From Streptomyces naganishii JCM 4654 (lineage in GTDB: Bacteria > Actinomycetota > Actinomycetes > Streptomycetales > Streptomycetaceae): 64,000 nt of DNA. This document shows, piece after piece, positions 1 to 8,165 of the stretch. The notes under the pieces are model-generated. The model saw only the letters and a list, made by a program, of their open reading frames with translations, did no database searches and was not told the origin of the DNA. Position 1 is the first letter of the stretch. Every line of letters starts with the position of its first letter. Where the stretch lies: positions 248,001 to 312,000 of the forward strand of contig NZ_BMVF01000008.1 in NCBI RefSeq assembly GCF_014650575.1, given 5' to 3'. Position numbers and translations under genes: made by a program.

Positions 1-220
1 GCTCGGCACGCGGCCCCTTGACGGGGTCGGCGAGCACGGCGGTGGGGTCGCTCATGGGCTGGGCGGACATGCCGAGCGTGGCGTACCGCACGATGTCCCC
101 CTCCTGGAAGCGCAGCACCTCGATACGGTCCGTGCCGAGGAAGGTGACGGCCGCGCGCGCGTCCGGCTCGCCCAGCGCGGAGCGCAGCCGGGCCTCGACC
201 AGGGGAAGAACATCTACCAT
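1..220 (-). CDS. Suppressor-of-fused (SUFU) domain protein, partial at window edge
   Basis: Reading leftwards from an ATG at 220, the frame stays open to the window edge, giving the first 73 residues (MVDVLPLVEARLRSALGEPD...). This N-terminus, with the later GMSAQPMSDPTAVL stretch, resembles actinobacterial suppressor-of-fused-type proteins, whose function in bacteria is unknown; most of the domain lies outside the window. There is no Shine-Dalgarno sequence before the ATG, but a TATGCT box ends six bases upstream, so the transcript may be leaderless. The gene diverges from corA across a long intergenic region. The family call rests on remembered resemblance of a short piece. Confidence 0.6.
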   Translation of the reverse strand, partial: MVDVLPLVEARLRSALGEPDARAAVTFLGTDRIEVLRFQEGDIVRYATLGMSAQPMSDPTAVLADPVKGPRAE

Positions 221-226
221 GCGGCG

Positions 227-232
227 AGCATA
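227..232 (-). promoter_or_regulatory. Candidate -10 box (TATGCT) for leaderless start at 220
   Basis: On the minus strand TATGCT is followed by six bases and then the ATG. No ribosome binding site is present. The -35 region is not convincing. Confidence 0.35.
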
Positions 233-412
233 GAACTCGTCAGCAGCGGGCAAAGCGGCGCCTTGACACGCGGCCGGCTGGTACTCTGAGCCGGCGGTAT
301 CGGGGCAGCATGCAGAAGCATCGCGTATCGAGTCCCGACACCCGATGAGACGTCCCCCAGCGGGGATTGGACCGTCCCTCACCAGGGACCGGCCGGAGGA
401 GGTGGGGCTGTC

Positions 413-460
413 ATGGATCGAAGTCGACCGTGCAGTACCACCCGCTCTTCCGGCCTCTGA
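413..460 (+). CDS. Possible 15-residue leader peptide upstream of corA
   Basis: A GGAGGAGGTGGGG sequence (about 395-407) lies a few bases before an ATG at 413, which opens a frame of only 15 codons (MDRSRPCSTTRSSGL, stop at 458-460). The ribosome binding site is one of the strongest in the window, yet no long frame follows it. The corA start is about 330 bases downstream. Leader peptides are known upstream of enterobacterial corA and mgtA, but no homology to them is claimed here. It may equally be a chance purine-rich tract. Confidence 0.3.
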   Translation: MDRSRPCSTTRSSGL

Positions 461-790
461 TGCGGCTGTTTCCGGATCCGGCTGTTCGCCCACCTCTCGC
501 GTTCGTACGCGTTCACTCGCGTCAGCGACTTCGTGTCATGGTGTCGCGGCCGTCGTGTCGTGCGCGTCACTCGGAAGAGCACTTCGTTTCGTCTGCTTGA
601 CCCGTCCGACCTGATCTTCCTGATCTGTCCGGTCCGACCTGCGACGAATCACGCCACCGCGACGGTGCGGTGCTCCCCGCTTTGTGGACGTGCCAAACAT
701 CCGAAGTCAGGACGTCCTCATTCCGGGCAGTTCCAGCCGCCTCCGGCGGCGGTTCCTCGTCGCTCGTCGCTCGCCGCGAAGGAGCCTGCC

Positions 791-1906
791 ATGTCGATGA
801 TCCGCGACCTGCGTGCCGTGGTCCGCCCGTCCCGTCCCGCGCAGCGCAAGGACGGCGGCACCTACGACACCACGCGCGACCCGGCCACGCCCTCCGCGGT
901 CGTCGACTGCGCCGTCTACCGCGACGGGGCCCGGCTCGACACCCGGCAGCCGCTCACCCCGCAGGAGGCGATGCGGCAGGTGCGGCGCGACGGGGGCTTC
1001 GTGTGGATCGGGCTGCACGAGCCGACGGAGTCCGAGTTCGCCGGGATCGCGCGGGAGTTCGGGCTGCACCCGCTGGCCGTGGAGGACGCCGTCCAGGCGC
1101 ACCAGCGGCCCAAGCTGGAGCGCTACGACGACTCGCTGTTCACCGTGTTCAAGACGATCCACTATGTCGACCACGACCGGCTCACCGCGACCAGCGAGGT
1201 GGTGGAGACCGGCGAGGTGATGTGCTTCACCGGGCGGGACTTCTTCATCACCGTCCGGCACGGCGGGCAGGGCTCGCTGCGGGCGCTGCGGCACCGGCTC
1301 CAGGACGACCCCGAGCTGCTGGCCAAGGGGCCCTCGGCCGTGCTGCACGCGATCGCCGACCACGTGGTCGACGGGTACATCGCGGTCGCGGACGCGCTCC
1401 AGGACGACGTCGACGACGTCGAGACGGAGGTGTTCTCGCCGGGGCGCGGCGGCACCGCGCGCGGCACCGACGCCGGCCGGATCTACCAACTCAAGCGCGA
1501 GGTCATGGAGTTCAAGCGGGCCGTGTCGCCGCTGCTGCGGCCGATGCAGTTGCTGAGCGAGCGGCCGATGCGGCTGGTCGACCCGGACATCCAGAAGTAC
1601 TTCCGCGACGTGGCCGACCACCTCGTGCGCGTGCAGGAGCAGGTCATCGGCTTCGACGAGCTGCTCAACTCCATCCTCCAGGCCAACCTTGCCCAGGCGT
1701 CGGTGGCGCAGAACGAGGACATGCGGAAGATCACCGCCTGGGCCGCGATCATCGCCGTACCGACGATGGTGTGCGGGGTGTACGGCATGAACTTCAAGTA
1801 CATGCCCGAGCTGCACTGGCGGTACGGCTACCCGGTGATCATGGGGATCACCGTGGCGATCTGTCTGGGCATCCACCGCACGCTGAAGCGGAACGGATGG
1901 CTGTGA
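791..1906 (+). CDS. corA: CorA-type magnesium/cobalt channel
   Basis: A 371-residue protein of normal CorA length. The cytoplasmic N-terminal domain includes a segment reading LHEPTESEFAGIAREFGLHP. The signature YGMN lies near residues 331-334 at the end of the first transmembrane helix, and a second C-terminal helix (around YPVIMGITVAICLGI) ends in a basic tail. CorA proteins are pentameric channels taking up Mg2+ (also Co2+ or Ni2+) along the membrane potential. The ATG at 791 was chosen because GAAGGAG precedes it by the right distance; the frame stays open well upstream but without good starts. A soluble MgtE/CBS protein and a DUF1003 protein follow within 4 kb, so this looks like a magnesium-homeostasis neighbourhood. 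Confidence 0.93.
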   Translation: MSMIRDLRAVVRPSRPAQRKDGGTYDTTRDPATPSAVVDCAVYRDGARLDTRQPLTPQEAMRQVRRDGGFVWIGLHEPTESEFAGIAREFGLHPLAVEDAVQAHQRPKLERYDDSLFTVFKTIHYVDHDRLTATSEVVETGEVMCFTGRDFFITVRHGGQGSLRALRHRLQDDPELLAKGPSAVLHAIADHVVDGYIAVADALQDDVDDVETEVFSPGRGGTARGTDAGRIYQLKREVMEFKRAVSPLLRPMQLLSERPMRLVDPDIQKYFRDVADHLVRVQEQVIGFDELLNSILQANLAQASVAQNEDMRKITAWAAIIAVPTMVCGVYGMNFKYMPELHWRYGYPVIMGITVAICLGIHRTLKRNGWL

Positions 1907-1937
1907 GCGCGCCGGTCACGGGGTTCGGGGGCCTCGT

Positions 1938-1943
1938 TAGGCT
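1938..1943 (+). promoter_or_regulatory. Candidate -10 box (TAGGCT) for leaderless start at 1950
   Basis: TAGGCT ends six bases before the ATG and no Shine-Dalgarno sequence is present, the arrangement expected for a leaderless transcript. The -35 match is poor. Confidence 0.4.
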
Positions 1944-1949
1944 GCTGCC

Positions 1950-2462
1950 ATGACAAGAGCGACGCTCGACCGGGCCCTCGTCGAGGAGGCCACGAAGAAG
2001 TCCGGCCTCATCTGGGTGGCCGCATCCGGCGCCCCGTCCCGTGCCCTGTGGCACGTCTGGCACGAGGGCGCGGCCTGCGTGGTCGGCGACGGGCCCGGCG
2101 AGCAGCCGCTGCCGGGGCTGGCCGACGGGGCGGCGGCCGAGGTCACCGTGCGCAGCAAGGACAAGGGCGGCCGGCTGGTCACCTGGTCGGCGAGGGCCGT
2201 GGAGCTCGCTCCCGAGTCCGAGGCCTGGCAGGCGGCGGTGGCCGAACTGAAGGGCAAGCGGCTCAACGCGCCCGACGCCGAGACCATGCCGGACCGCTGG
2301 GCCCGCGAGTGCCGGGTCCTCCGCCTGGAACCCACCGGCCCCCTCACCCCCCTCCCCGACGACTCCCAGTCCCACCCCCCACTCCCCACCCCAGCCACCA
2401 CCCGCCACCCCGTCCCAGCAGCCCTGCCCCGCCTGCTGACGAAGGGACGCAAACGCAAGTAG
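1950..2462 (+). CDS. Conserved actinobacterial hypothetical protein
   Basis: A 170-residue soluble protein. The first 130 residues (AASGAPSRALWHVWHEGAACVV..., then a TVRSKDKGGRLVTWSAR strand pattern) resemble a small beta-barrel of the kind seen in pyridoxamine-phosphate-oxidase-like proteins, but I cannot confirm a cofactor site. The last 40 residues are proline-rich and end in a basic RLLTKGRKRK tail. It starts 43 bases after corA on the same strand and may also have its own promoter, because TAGGCT sits six bases before the ATG. Function unknown. Confidence 0.7.
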   Translation: MTRATLDRALVEEATKKSGLIWVAASGAPSRALWHVWHEGAACVVGDGPGEQPLPGLADGAAAEVTVRSKDKGGRLVTWSARAVELAPESEAWQAAVAELKGKRLNAPDAETMPDRWARECRVLRLEPTGPLTPLPDDSQSHPPLPTPATTRHPVPAALPRLLTKGRKRK

Positions 2463-2922
2463 CGCCCCACCGGGCGGCGCGGCCTTGCCGGGCAGCGACC
2501 CGGACGCATTTTGGCGAGCTGCCCACAGGGCGGTCGCCCCGCCGAGCAGTCCGGCCCGGACGAGCAGGGCCCCGCCGGCAGGCGCCCCCGCCGGACAGTG
2601 CGGCCTTGCCGGGCCGACGCCCGCGCGAAATCTGACCGCGAGGCGGTCGCCCTGCCGGACGGTACGGCCCGACAGGCAGGCACCCCGCCAGGCGGTGCGC
2701 CCCGAACAGACAGGCCCCCCTGCGAGCAGGCGCCCCCGCCGAGCCGATGGCCCGGAGCGGACGCCGTCGGGGCCGGAGGGGTGGCCTGGGAGGCGGGCGC
2801 CCGCCCCGACGGGTGGTGCCGTCGGGAACGGGGCGCCCCCGCCGGGTGGTCCCCCCTCGGGCCGCTCCGGACCGTCTCGGGGGCCCCGCCCCGCCCCCGC
2901 TCCGGGCCGGTCCGGGGCCGGG
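2463..2922. repeat. 460-bp non-coding region with degenerate direct repeats
   Basis: Extremely GC-rich sequence between convergent genes. A unit of about 40-55 bases recurs imperfectly: GCGGTCGCCCCGCCG near 2531 and GCGGTCGCCCTGCCG near 2644 each lead into a GGxCxGxxCGGCC motif, and GGCCTTGCCGGGC occurs near 2480 and 2602. Several open frames run through it, but their amino-acid composition (Arg/Pro/Ala only) and lack of ribosome binding sites argue that they are not genes. Confidence 0.5.
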
Positions 2923-3669
2923 CTACGACGTCGGGAGTTGTCTGCCGTAGTCGACCGTGTCGTTCTTCTGGGGTTCGGTGAGGGGGAAGTCCTTGTTCCA
3001 GTCGGAGAAGGTCAGGGTGCCGGCCCCGCCGGCGCGGACCAGGCGGAGGGGGTAGGGGGTGCCCTCGAGGCAGACGTCCAGGGTGCCGCCGGAGCCCTTG
3101 TCGCCGGTGACGCGGATGGTGCGCAGGCCGGACTGCTCGTGGTGGCCGTCGGTGGCCAGCGTGCCGTGCAGGGTCAGCAGCCCTTCGAGGAGGACGTTCT
3201 TGTCGGTGAAGCCGCTGAACCGCTTGTACGCGGGGTCGCCCTGCGGCACCTTCACGTACTTGCCGTCGAGCTTGCCCGCGGCCCCCGAGTCCTTGCCGTC
3301 GCCGTCGGCGTGGTTCCAGAACTCGGCGTTCGCCTTCAGGTACAGCTGCTTGCCCACCCGCAGCAGCCCGAAGGTCACCCCCTGGGAGGTGACCGAGCCG
3401 GTGCCGCCGTCGGACTTCAGCCGCATGTCGAGCCGGTACGTACGCCCGTTGCTGACCACGTTCCCCGCCAGGTGCACCGCGGCCGCGGAGTCCGCCGCGG
3501 TCCGGGTCCGGCTCTGGATCCTGTCGGGCGGCAGTTTGCCCACCCCGTTGGTGCCCGCGTCCGGATCGTCCCCGGAGCATCCCGTCAGCCCCGCCCCGGC
3601 GACCACCACTGCGCACAGCGCGCTGGTCAGCGCGGCCCGGCGGGAACGGCCCTGGGGAATCGCAGTCAC
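2923..3669 (-). CDS. LppX/LprG-like lipoprotein
   Basis: A 248-residue exported lipoprotein. The N-terminus is basic (GRSRRAALTS), followed by a short hydrophobic stretch and a lipobox LTGC with Cys near residue 31. The mature part has alternating beta-strand character (RTYRLDMRLK, VTFGLLRVGKQLYLKAN, TLDVCLEG), as in the LppX_LprAFG family of cell-envelope lipoproteins that bind lipids in mycobacteria. The start codon is GTG at 3669, with only a weak AAAGG upstream. It points away from the MgtE-like gene and is probably monocistronic. The ligand is unknown. Confidence 0.7.
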   Translation of the reverse strand: MTAIPQGRSRRAALTSALCAVVVAGAGLTGCSGDDPDAGTNGVGKLPPDRIQSRTRTAADSAAAVHLAGNVVSNGRTYRLDMRLKSDGGTGSVTSQGVTFGLLRVGKQLYLKANAEFWNHADGDGKDSGAAGKLDGKYVKVPQGDPAYKRFSGFTDKNVLLEGLLTLHGTLATDGHHEQSGLRTIRVTGDKGSGGTLDVCLEGTPYPLRLVRAGGAGTLTFSDWNKDFPLTEPQKNDTVDYGRQLPTS

Positions 3670-3928
3670 AGGTCAGGGTGCCTTTCTGAGGGGTGTCCTT
3701 CGGCGGCGTACGGCAGCGTACCGGTGCCCCGTAGGGTGAGCGGAGCCGGATCGTCGGACCCCTCACCAGGGCGTATCCGAACGGGACGGGCTAGCCTGAA
3801 GCCCACCTGAGCGGGCAATTGGGAAAAGAAACCCACCCCATCCAACACGCAACCCGTACCACACAGAACACAGCCACGCGCACAGCACGCCACGCGCAGA
3901 AACCTAGCCACGCAAAGGAGGCGCAGCC

Positions 3929-5335
3929 ATGGCAGCGGGCGCCCCCCGGATCTTCGTCTCGCACCTCGCCGGAGTCGCCGTCTTCGATCCGACGGGCGAC
4001 CAGGTGGGGCGGGTCAGAGATCTGGTCGTCATGCTGCGCGTCGGGCGACGGCCGCCCCGCCTGCTCGGACTGGTCGTCGAACTGTCCACCCGGCGCCGCA
4101 TCTTCCTGCCCATGACCCGGGTCACGAGCATCGAGTCCGGCCAGGTCATCAGCACCGGCGTGCTCAACGTCCGGCGCTTCGAGCAGCGTCCCACCGAACG
4201 GCTGGTCTTCGGCGAACTGCTCGACCGGCGGGTGACGCTGGTGGAGACGGGCGAGGAGGTCACCGTCCTGGACCTGTCGGTTCAGCAGCTGCCGGCCCGC
4301 CGGGACTGGGAGATCGACCGCGTCTTCGTGCGCAAGGGTCGCAAGGGCGGCGCCTTCCGGCGCAATCGGGGCGAGGCGCTGACGGTGGAGTGGTCCGCGG
4401 TGACCGGCTTCTCCCTGGAGGAGCACGGGCAGGGCGCGGAGAACCTGCTCGCCACCTTCGAGCAGCTGCGCCCCGCCGACCTCGCCAACGTCCTGCACCA
4501 CCTCTCCCCCAAGCGGCGCGCCGAGGTGGCCGCCGCCCTCGACGACGACCGGCTCGCGGACGTCCTGGAGGAGCTCCCCGAGGACGACCAGATCGAGATC
4601 CTCGGCAAGCTGAAGAGCGAGCGCGCGGCCGACGTCCTTGAGGCGATGGACCCCGACGACGCGGCCGACCTGCTCGCCGAACTGCCCGAGGAGGAGCAGG
4701 AGCGGCTGCTGGGCCTGATGCAGCCCGCCGACGCGGCCGACATGCGCCGCCTGATGTCGTACGAGGAGCACACCGCGGGCGGTCTGATGACGACCGAGCC
4801 GATCGTCCTGCGCCCGGACGCGACCGTCGCCGACGCCCTGGCCCGGGTCCGCAACCGCGACCTGTCCCCCGCGCTGGCCGCGCAGGTCTACGTGTGCCGG
4901 CCGCCCGACGAGACCCCGACCGGCAAGTACCTGGGCACGGTGCACTTCCAGCGCCTGCTGCGCGAGCCGCCGTACACCCTGGTCAGCTCGGTCCTCGACG
5001 ACGACCTGCAACCGCTGGACCCCGAGGCCACGCTGCCCGTCATCGCCGGGTTCTTCGCCACGTACGACATGGTGGCGGCGCCCGTGGTCGACGAGGCGGG
5101 CTCGCTGCTGGGCGCGGTGACGGTGGACGACGTCCTGGACCACATGCTGCCGGACGACTGGCGGGAGACGGAGTTCCACCTGGAGGACGACGGGACGGGC
5201 GGCGACGGAACGGGCGGCCGCGGCAAGAGCGGCGACGGAGCGGGCGGCCGCGGGACGGGCGGGGGGACGGGTGCCGGACGGGACCGGGGCGCGCAGGACG
5301 CGGCGGACGAGGGGGCGGCCACCCATGGCACCTGA
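3929..5335 (+). CDS. Soluble PRC-barrel/MgtE_N/CBS protein
   Basis: A 468-residue protein with a PRC-barrel-like segment (residues about 5-75, FDPTGDQVGRVRDLVV), an MgtE N-terminal superhelical domain (about 170-285, with LEELPEDDQIEIL and DDAADLLAELPEEEQ repeats) and a CBS pair (about 288-410, GLMTTEPIVLRPDATVADAL and AAPVVDEAGSLLGAVTVDDVLD). It ends in a Gly-rich tail with repeated GDGxGGRG. True MgtE channels continue into five membrane helices; none follow here, so it has the Mg2+-sensing half without the pore. AAAGGAGG sits just before the ATG. The next gene overlaps its last 11 bases, implying co-translation with the DUF1003 protein. A Mg2+/nucleotide-responsive partner role is inference. 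Confidence 0.85.
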   Translation: MAAGAPRIFVSHLAGVAVFDPTGDQVGRVRDLVVMLRVGRRPPRLLGLVVELSTRRRIFLPMTRVTSIESGQVISTGVLNVRRFEQRPTERLVFGELLDRRVTLVETGEEVTVLDLSVQQLPARRDWEIDRVFVRKGRKGGAFRRNRGEALTVEWSAVTGFSLEEHGQGAENLLATFEQLRPADLANVLHHLSPKRRAEVAAALDDDRLADVLEELPEDDQIEILGKLKSERAADVLEAMDPDDAADLLAELPEEEQERLLGLMQPADAADMRRLMSYEEHTAGGLMTTEPIVLRPDATVADALARVRNRDLSPALAAQVYVCRPPDETPTGKYLGTVHFQRLLREPPYTLVSSVLDDDLQPLDPEATLPVIAGFFATYDMVAAPVVDEAGSLLGAVTVDDVLDHMLPDDWRETEFHLEDDGTGGDGTGGRGKSGDGAGGRGTGGGTGAGRDRGAQDAADEGAATHGT

Positions 5336-5918
5336 GCGCGAGACGACCCGGGAGCGGCACCCGGCGGGGGCCACGGCCGCCGGCCGGCCGCGCACCCGGC
5401 TGGACCAGCCGCGGCCGCCCCGGCGCAGGCTGCTGCCCGAGTGGGACCCGGAGGCCTTCGGTCGGCTCTCCGAGCGCATCGCCCGCTTCCTGGGCACCGG
5501 CCGGTTCATCGTCTGGATGACGATCGTGATCATCGTGTGGGTGCTGTGGAACGTGGCCGCGCCCCGCCCGCTGAGGTTCGACGAGTACCCGTTCATCTTC
5601 CTGACGCTGGCCCTGTCCCTCCAGGCCTCCTACGCCGCCCCGCTGATCCTGCTGGCGCAGAACCGGCAGGACGACCGGGACCGGGTCAACCTCGAACAGG
5701 ACCGCAAGCAGAACGAGCGGTCCATCGCAGACACCGAGTACCTCACCCGCGAGATCGCCGCGCTGCGCATGGGCCTCGGCGAGGTCGCCACCCGCGACTG
5801 GATCCGCTCCGAGCTGCAGGACCTGGTGAAGGAGCTGGAGGAGAGGGTGGACGGGCATCATCGGTCCGGGGTATTCCCGGCGGAACACCCGCGCGGACGT
5901 GACATGGACGACCACTGA
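5325..5918 (+). CDS. DUF1003 membrane protein
   Basis: A 197-residue protein with a hydrophilic, Arg/Pro-rich N-terminus, two membrane segments (about residues 63-82, FIVWMTIVIIVWVLW; about 93-115, FIFLTLALSLQASYAAPL) and the NRQDDRDR sequence typical of DUF1003, followed by a charged, probably coiled-coil C-terminus (KQNERSIADTEYLTREIAAL). The ATG at 5325 lies inside the 3' end of the preceding gene (11-base overlap). DUF1003 has no established biochemical function. Its stable position beside an MgtE-like gene, here and in my memory of mycobacteria, suggests a shared role at the membrane. Confidence 0.85.
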   Translation: MAPERETTRERHPAGATAAGRPRTRLDQPRPPRRRLLPEWDPEAFGRLSERIARFLGTGRFIVWMTIVIIVWVLWNVAAPRPLRFDEYPFIFLTLALSLQASYAAPLILLAQNRQDDRDRVNLEQDRKQNERSIADTEYLTREIAALRMGLGEVATRDWIRSELQDLVKELEERVDGHHRSGVFPAEHPRGRDMDDH

Positions 5919-5948
5919 CGGGGGTCCCGGGCCGGGAGCGGAGCGCCG

Positions 5949-5954
5949 TACCAT
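5949..5954 (+). promoter_or_regulatory. Candidate -10 box (TACCAT) for leaderless mrp
   Basis: TACCAT ends seven bases before the mrp ATG and no Shine-Dalgarno sequence is visible. No good -35 was found. Confidence 0.35.
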
Positions 5955-5961
5955 CGTTTCC

Positions 5962-7095
5962 ATGGCTACGGAAGACGCGGTGCGCGAGGCGCTGGCGACG
6001 GTTGACGACCCCGAGATCCACCGGCCCATCACCGAACTCGGCATGGTCAAATCGGTGGAGATCGGTGCGGACGGGGCGGTCGCGGTCACCGTGTACCTGA
6101 CGGTCTCCGGCTGCCCGATGCGCGAGACGATCACGCAGCGGGTGACCGAGGCGGTCTCGCGTGTCGAGGGCGTCACCCGTGTCGACGTCTCGCTCGACGT
6201 GATGAGCGACGAGCAGCGCAAGGAGCTGGCCAGTGCCCTGCGCGGCGGCCAGGCCGAGCGCGAGGTCCCCTTCGCCAAGCCGGGCAACCTCACCCGGGTC
6301 TACGCGGTCGCCTCCGGCAAGGGCGGCGTCGGCAAGTCCTCGGTCACGGTGAACCTGGCGGCGGCCATGGCGGCCGACGGCCTGAAGGTGGGCGTGGTCG
6401 ACGCCGACATCTACGGCCACAGCGTGCCGCGCATGCTGGGCGCGGACGGCCGTCCGACCCAGGTCGAGAACATGATCATGCCGCCGTCGGCGAACGGCGT
6501 GAAGGTCATCTCCATCGGCATGTTCACCCCGGGCAACGCCCCCGTCGTCTGGCGCGGCCCGATGCTGCACCGCGCGCTCCAGCAGTTCCTCGCGGACGTC
6601 TACTGGGGCGACCTGGACGTGCTGCTGCTCGACCTGCCGCCGGGCACCGGCGACATCGCGATCTCCGTGGCCCAGCTGGTCCCGAACGCCGAGATCCTGG
6701 TCGTGACGACGCCTCAGCAGGCCGCGGCCGAGGTGGCCGAGCGGGCCGGCTCCATCGCCGTGCAGACCCACCAGAAGATCGTCGGCGTGGTCGAGAACAT
6801 GTCGGGCCTGCCCTGCCCGCACTGCGGCGAGATGGTCGACGTGTTCGGCACGGGCGGCGGCCAGCTGGTCGCCGACGGCCTGACCCGCACCACCGGCGCC
6901 ACGGTCCCGGTCCTCGGCTCCATCCCGATCGACGTCCGGCTGCGCGAGGGCGGCGACGAGGGCAAGCCGGTCGTCCTGACCGACCCGGACTCCCCGGCGG
7001 GCTCCGCGCTGCGCGCCATCGCGGGCAAGCTGGGCGGCCGCCAGCGGGGGCTTTCGGGCCTGTCGCTGGGGCTCACCCCGAAGAACAAGTTCTAG
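5962..7095 (+). CDS. mrp: Mrp/ApbC-type iron-sulfur carrier ATPase
   Basis: A 377-residue protein. Residues 1-85 form a MIP18/DUF59 domain with the conserved SGCPM motif (Cys51); residues 110-370 form a ParA/MinD-like P-loop domain with the deviant Walker A GKGGVGKSS (about 119-127), DADIYG switch and LLDLPPGTGD. A CPHC pair (Cys285, Cys288) is where the family binds a bridging [4Fe-4S] cluster, so cluster-transfer function is likely intact. The ATG at 5962 is the first that leaves the DUF59 domain complete; upstream in-frame codons overlap the DUF1003 gene. It is probably leaderless. It converges with the next gene and a hairpin terminator separates them. Confidence 0.93.
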   Translation: MATEDAVREALATVDDPEIHRPITELGMVKSVEIGADGAVAVTVYLTVSGCPMRETITQRVTEAVSRVEGVTRVDVSLDVMSDEQRKELASALRGGQAEREVPFAKPGNLTRVYAVASGKGGVGKSSVTVNLAAAMAADGLKVGVVDADIYGHSVPRMLGADGRPTQVENMIMPPSANGVKVISIGMFTPGNAPVVWRGPMLHRALQQFLADVYWGDLDVLLLDLPPGTGDIAISVAQLVPNAEILVVTTPQQAAAEVAERAGSIAVQTHQKIVGVVENMSGLPCPHCGEMVDVFGTGGGQLVADGLTRTTGATVPVLGSIPIDVRLREGGDEGKPVVLTDPDSPAGSALRAIAGKLGGRQRGLSGLSLGLTPKNKF

Positions 7096-7146
7096 TACGG
7101 GACCGGGTTCCGGTTCCACCGGGTTCCGGTTCCGGTACGTGGCCGG

Positions 7147-7175
7147 AGGGCGCCGTCTCGCGGAGGCGGCGCCCT
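7147..7175. terminator. Hairpin between convergent mrp and hypothetical gene
   Basis: AGGGCGCCGTCTC (7147-7159) pairs with GAGGCGGCGCCCT (7163-7175) over 13 positions with one G-T/U wobble and a GCG turn. There is no U-tract, which is normal for actinomycete terminators. Just before it, GGTTCCGGTTCC is repeated twice (about 7107-7137). Confidence 0.65.
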
Positions 7176-7190
7176 TCGCGCACGCGGTGG

Positions 7191-7865
7191 TCAGCCGGCG
7201 TAGGCGGTGATGTCCTTGATCATCGCGAAGCCCAGACCGTACGCGCTCATGCCCCTGCCGTACGCGCCCACGTGGACGCCCTGCGCGGTCGACCCGGCCA
7301 GCACCCAGCCGAACTCGGACTCCCGGTAGTGGAAGGGCGTGGGCACGCCGTCCACCGGCAGGGACAGGGACGACCAGGCCGGCCCGGAGAGGTCGTCGGC
7401 GAGCACCCACGCCGTCTCGGTCTGCTGCTCCAGCCAGTCGTCCCGCAGGGCGTGGTCCATCTGCCCCGGCCAGGTGAACGACAGCAGCCCCACCCCGGCG
7501 AGCCAGGCCGCCGAGGACACCGAGGTGGCCTCCAGCAGGCCGGTGCCGTCCGCGCTGCGCCGCACCGGGTTGGCCGCGACGGTCACCACGACCGCGAACT
7601 TCTCCCTGGGTTCGTCCGGTGACCCGGACACGAACTCGTTGCGTACGGAGGGCTCGTCGCCGTGCCCGGTCGAACCGTGTTCCACGGAACCGTCGGCAGA
7701 GGTGCCGACCTGCATCAGCCAGCGCGGTCCTGTGAAGGCCTCGTCGAGGCCGTACCACGGGAAGGGCGCCAGCAGGTAGCCGTCGACCGTGCGCCGGGCG
7801 GAGGGGAAACGCGCTCCGCCCTCCGCGGCCGGCGCCTGCGCGACCGCCCTACTTGTCGTCTCCAT
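7191..7865 (-). CDS. Hypothetical protein, Streptomyces type
   Basis: A 224-residue soluble protein with no signal peptide and no motif that I recognise. It is rich in Trp, Gly and Ser (PFPWYGLDEAF, LLSFTWPGQMD, GRGMSAYGLG) with an acidic middle. GAGGAGG lies about 13 bases before the ATG at 7865. It stands alone between mrp (convergent) and tatB (upstream, same strand). Function unknown. Confidence 0.65.
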   Translation of the reverse strand: METTSRAVAQAPAAEGGARFPSARRTVDGYLLAPFPWYGLDEAFTGPRWLMQVGTSADGSVEHGSTGHGDEPSVRNEFVSGSPDEPREKFAVVVTVAANPVRRSADGTGLLEATSVSSAAWLAGVGLLSFTWPGQMDHALRDDWLEQQTETAWVLADDLSGPAWSSLSLPVDGVPTPFHYRESEFGWVLAGSTAQGVHVGAYGRGMSAYGLGFAMIKDITAYAG

Positions 7866-8063
7866 GTGCCCGGACGCCTCCTCGCTCTAGTCGGACCGGG
7901 CGGCCCGCCCCCCTTCGGGCGTACTCGTCCGGTCCGCACAACAACTCGGCAGCATATCGACCCGGCTTCGGCAGACCGGGAAAGCTCCCGGCGCGTGGGT
8001 CGCGCCTGCGGCCGGTTCGGGCCTGTTCACGGCCGGTGGGAGCGGTGCGCGGTATGAAACGCG

Positions 8064-8095
8064 TCACGTCCCGGCCGCGGCGGGTCGGGACGTGA
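8064..8095 (-). terminator. Hairpin downstream of tatB
   Basis: TCACGTCCCG (8064-8073) is the exact reverse complement of CGGGACGTGA (8086-8095), leaving a 12-base loop. It lies 65 bases past the tatB stop codon. Confidence 0.5.
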
Positions 8096-8123
8096 GGGGC
8101 GACGGGCGACGGGGCCTCGGGAG

Positions 8124-8165
8124 GCGTGCGTCAGGTCGCGTGCGTCAGGTTCGCGTGCGTCAGGT
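8124..8165. repeat. Three copies of a 13-bp direct repeat at the tatB stop
   Basis: GCGTGCGTCAGGT occurs at 8124-8136, 8138-8150 and 8153-8165, spaced by one and two bases. The last copy contains the tatB stop codon. This looks like replication slippage. Confidence 0.7.

Larger units (their letters stand above)
221..790. other. 570-bp divergent intergenic region and long corA leader
   Basis: No long gene fits here on either strand. The stretch holds the SUFU-gene promoter box at its left end, a short reading frame with a strong ribosome binding site at 413-460 and, nearer corA, small direct repeats of GTCCGACCTG (606-646) and CGTCGCT. It is unusually long for an actinomycete leader, so a regulated leader RNA upstream of corA is possible, but I could not assign it to a known riboswitch class by eye. 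Confidence 0.5.

Noticed and set aside
221..790. A known Mg2+ riboswitch (M-box) upstream of corA
   Set aside because: I could not find the conserved M-box core by reading; the leader is noted only as a candidate for structure search.
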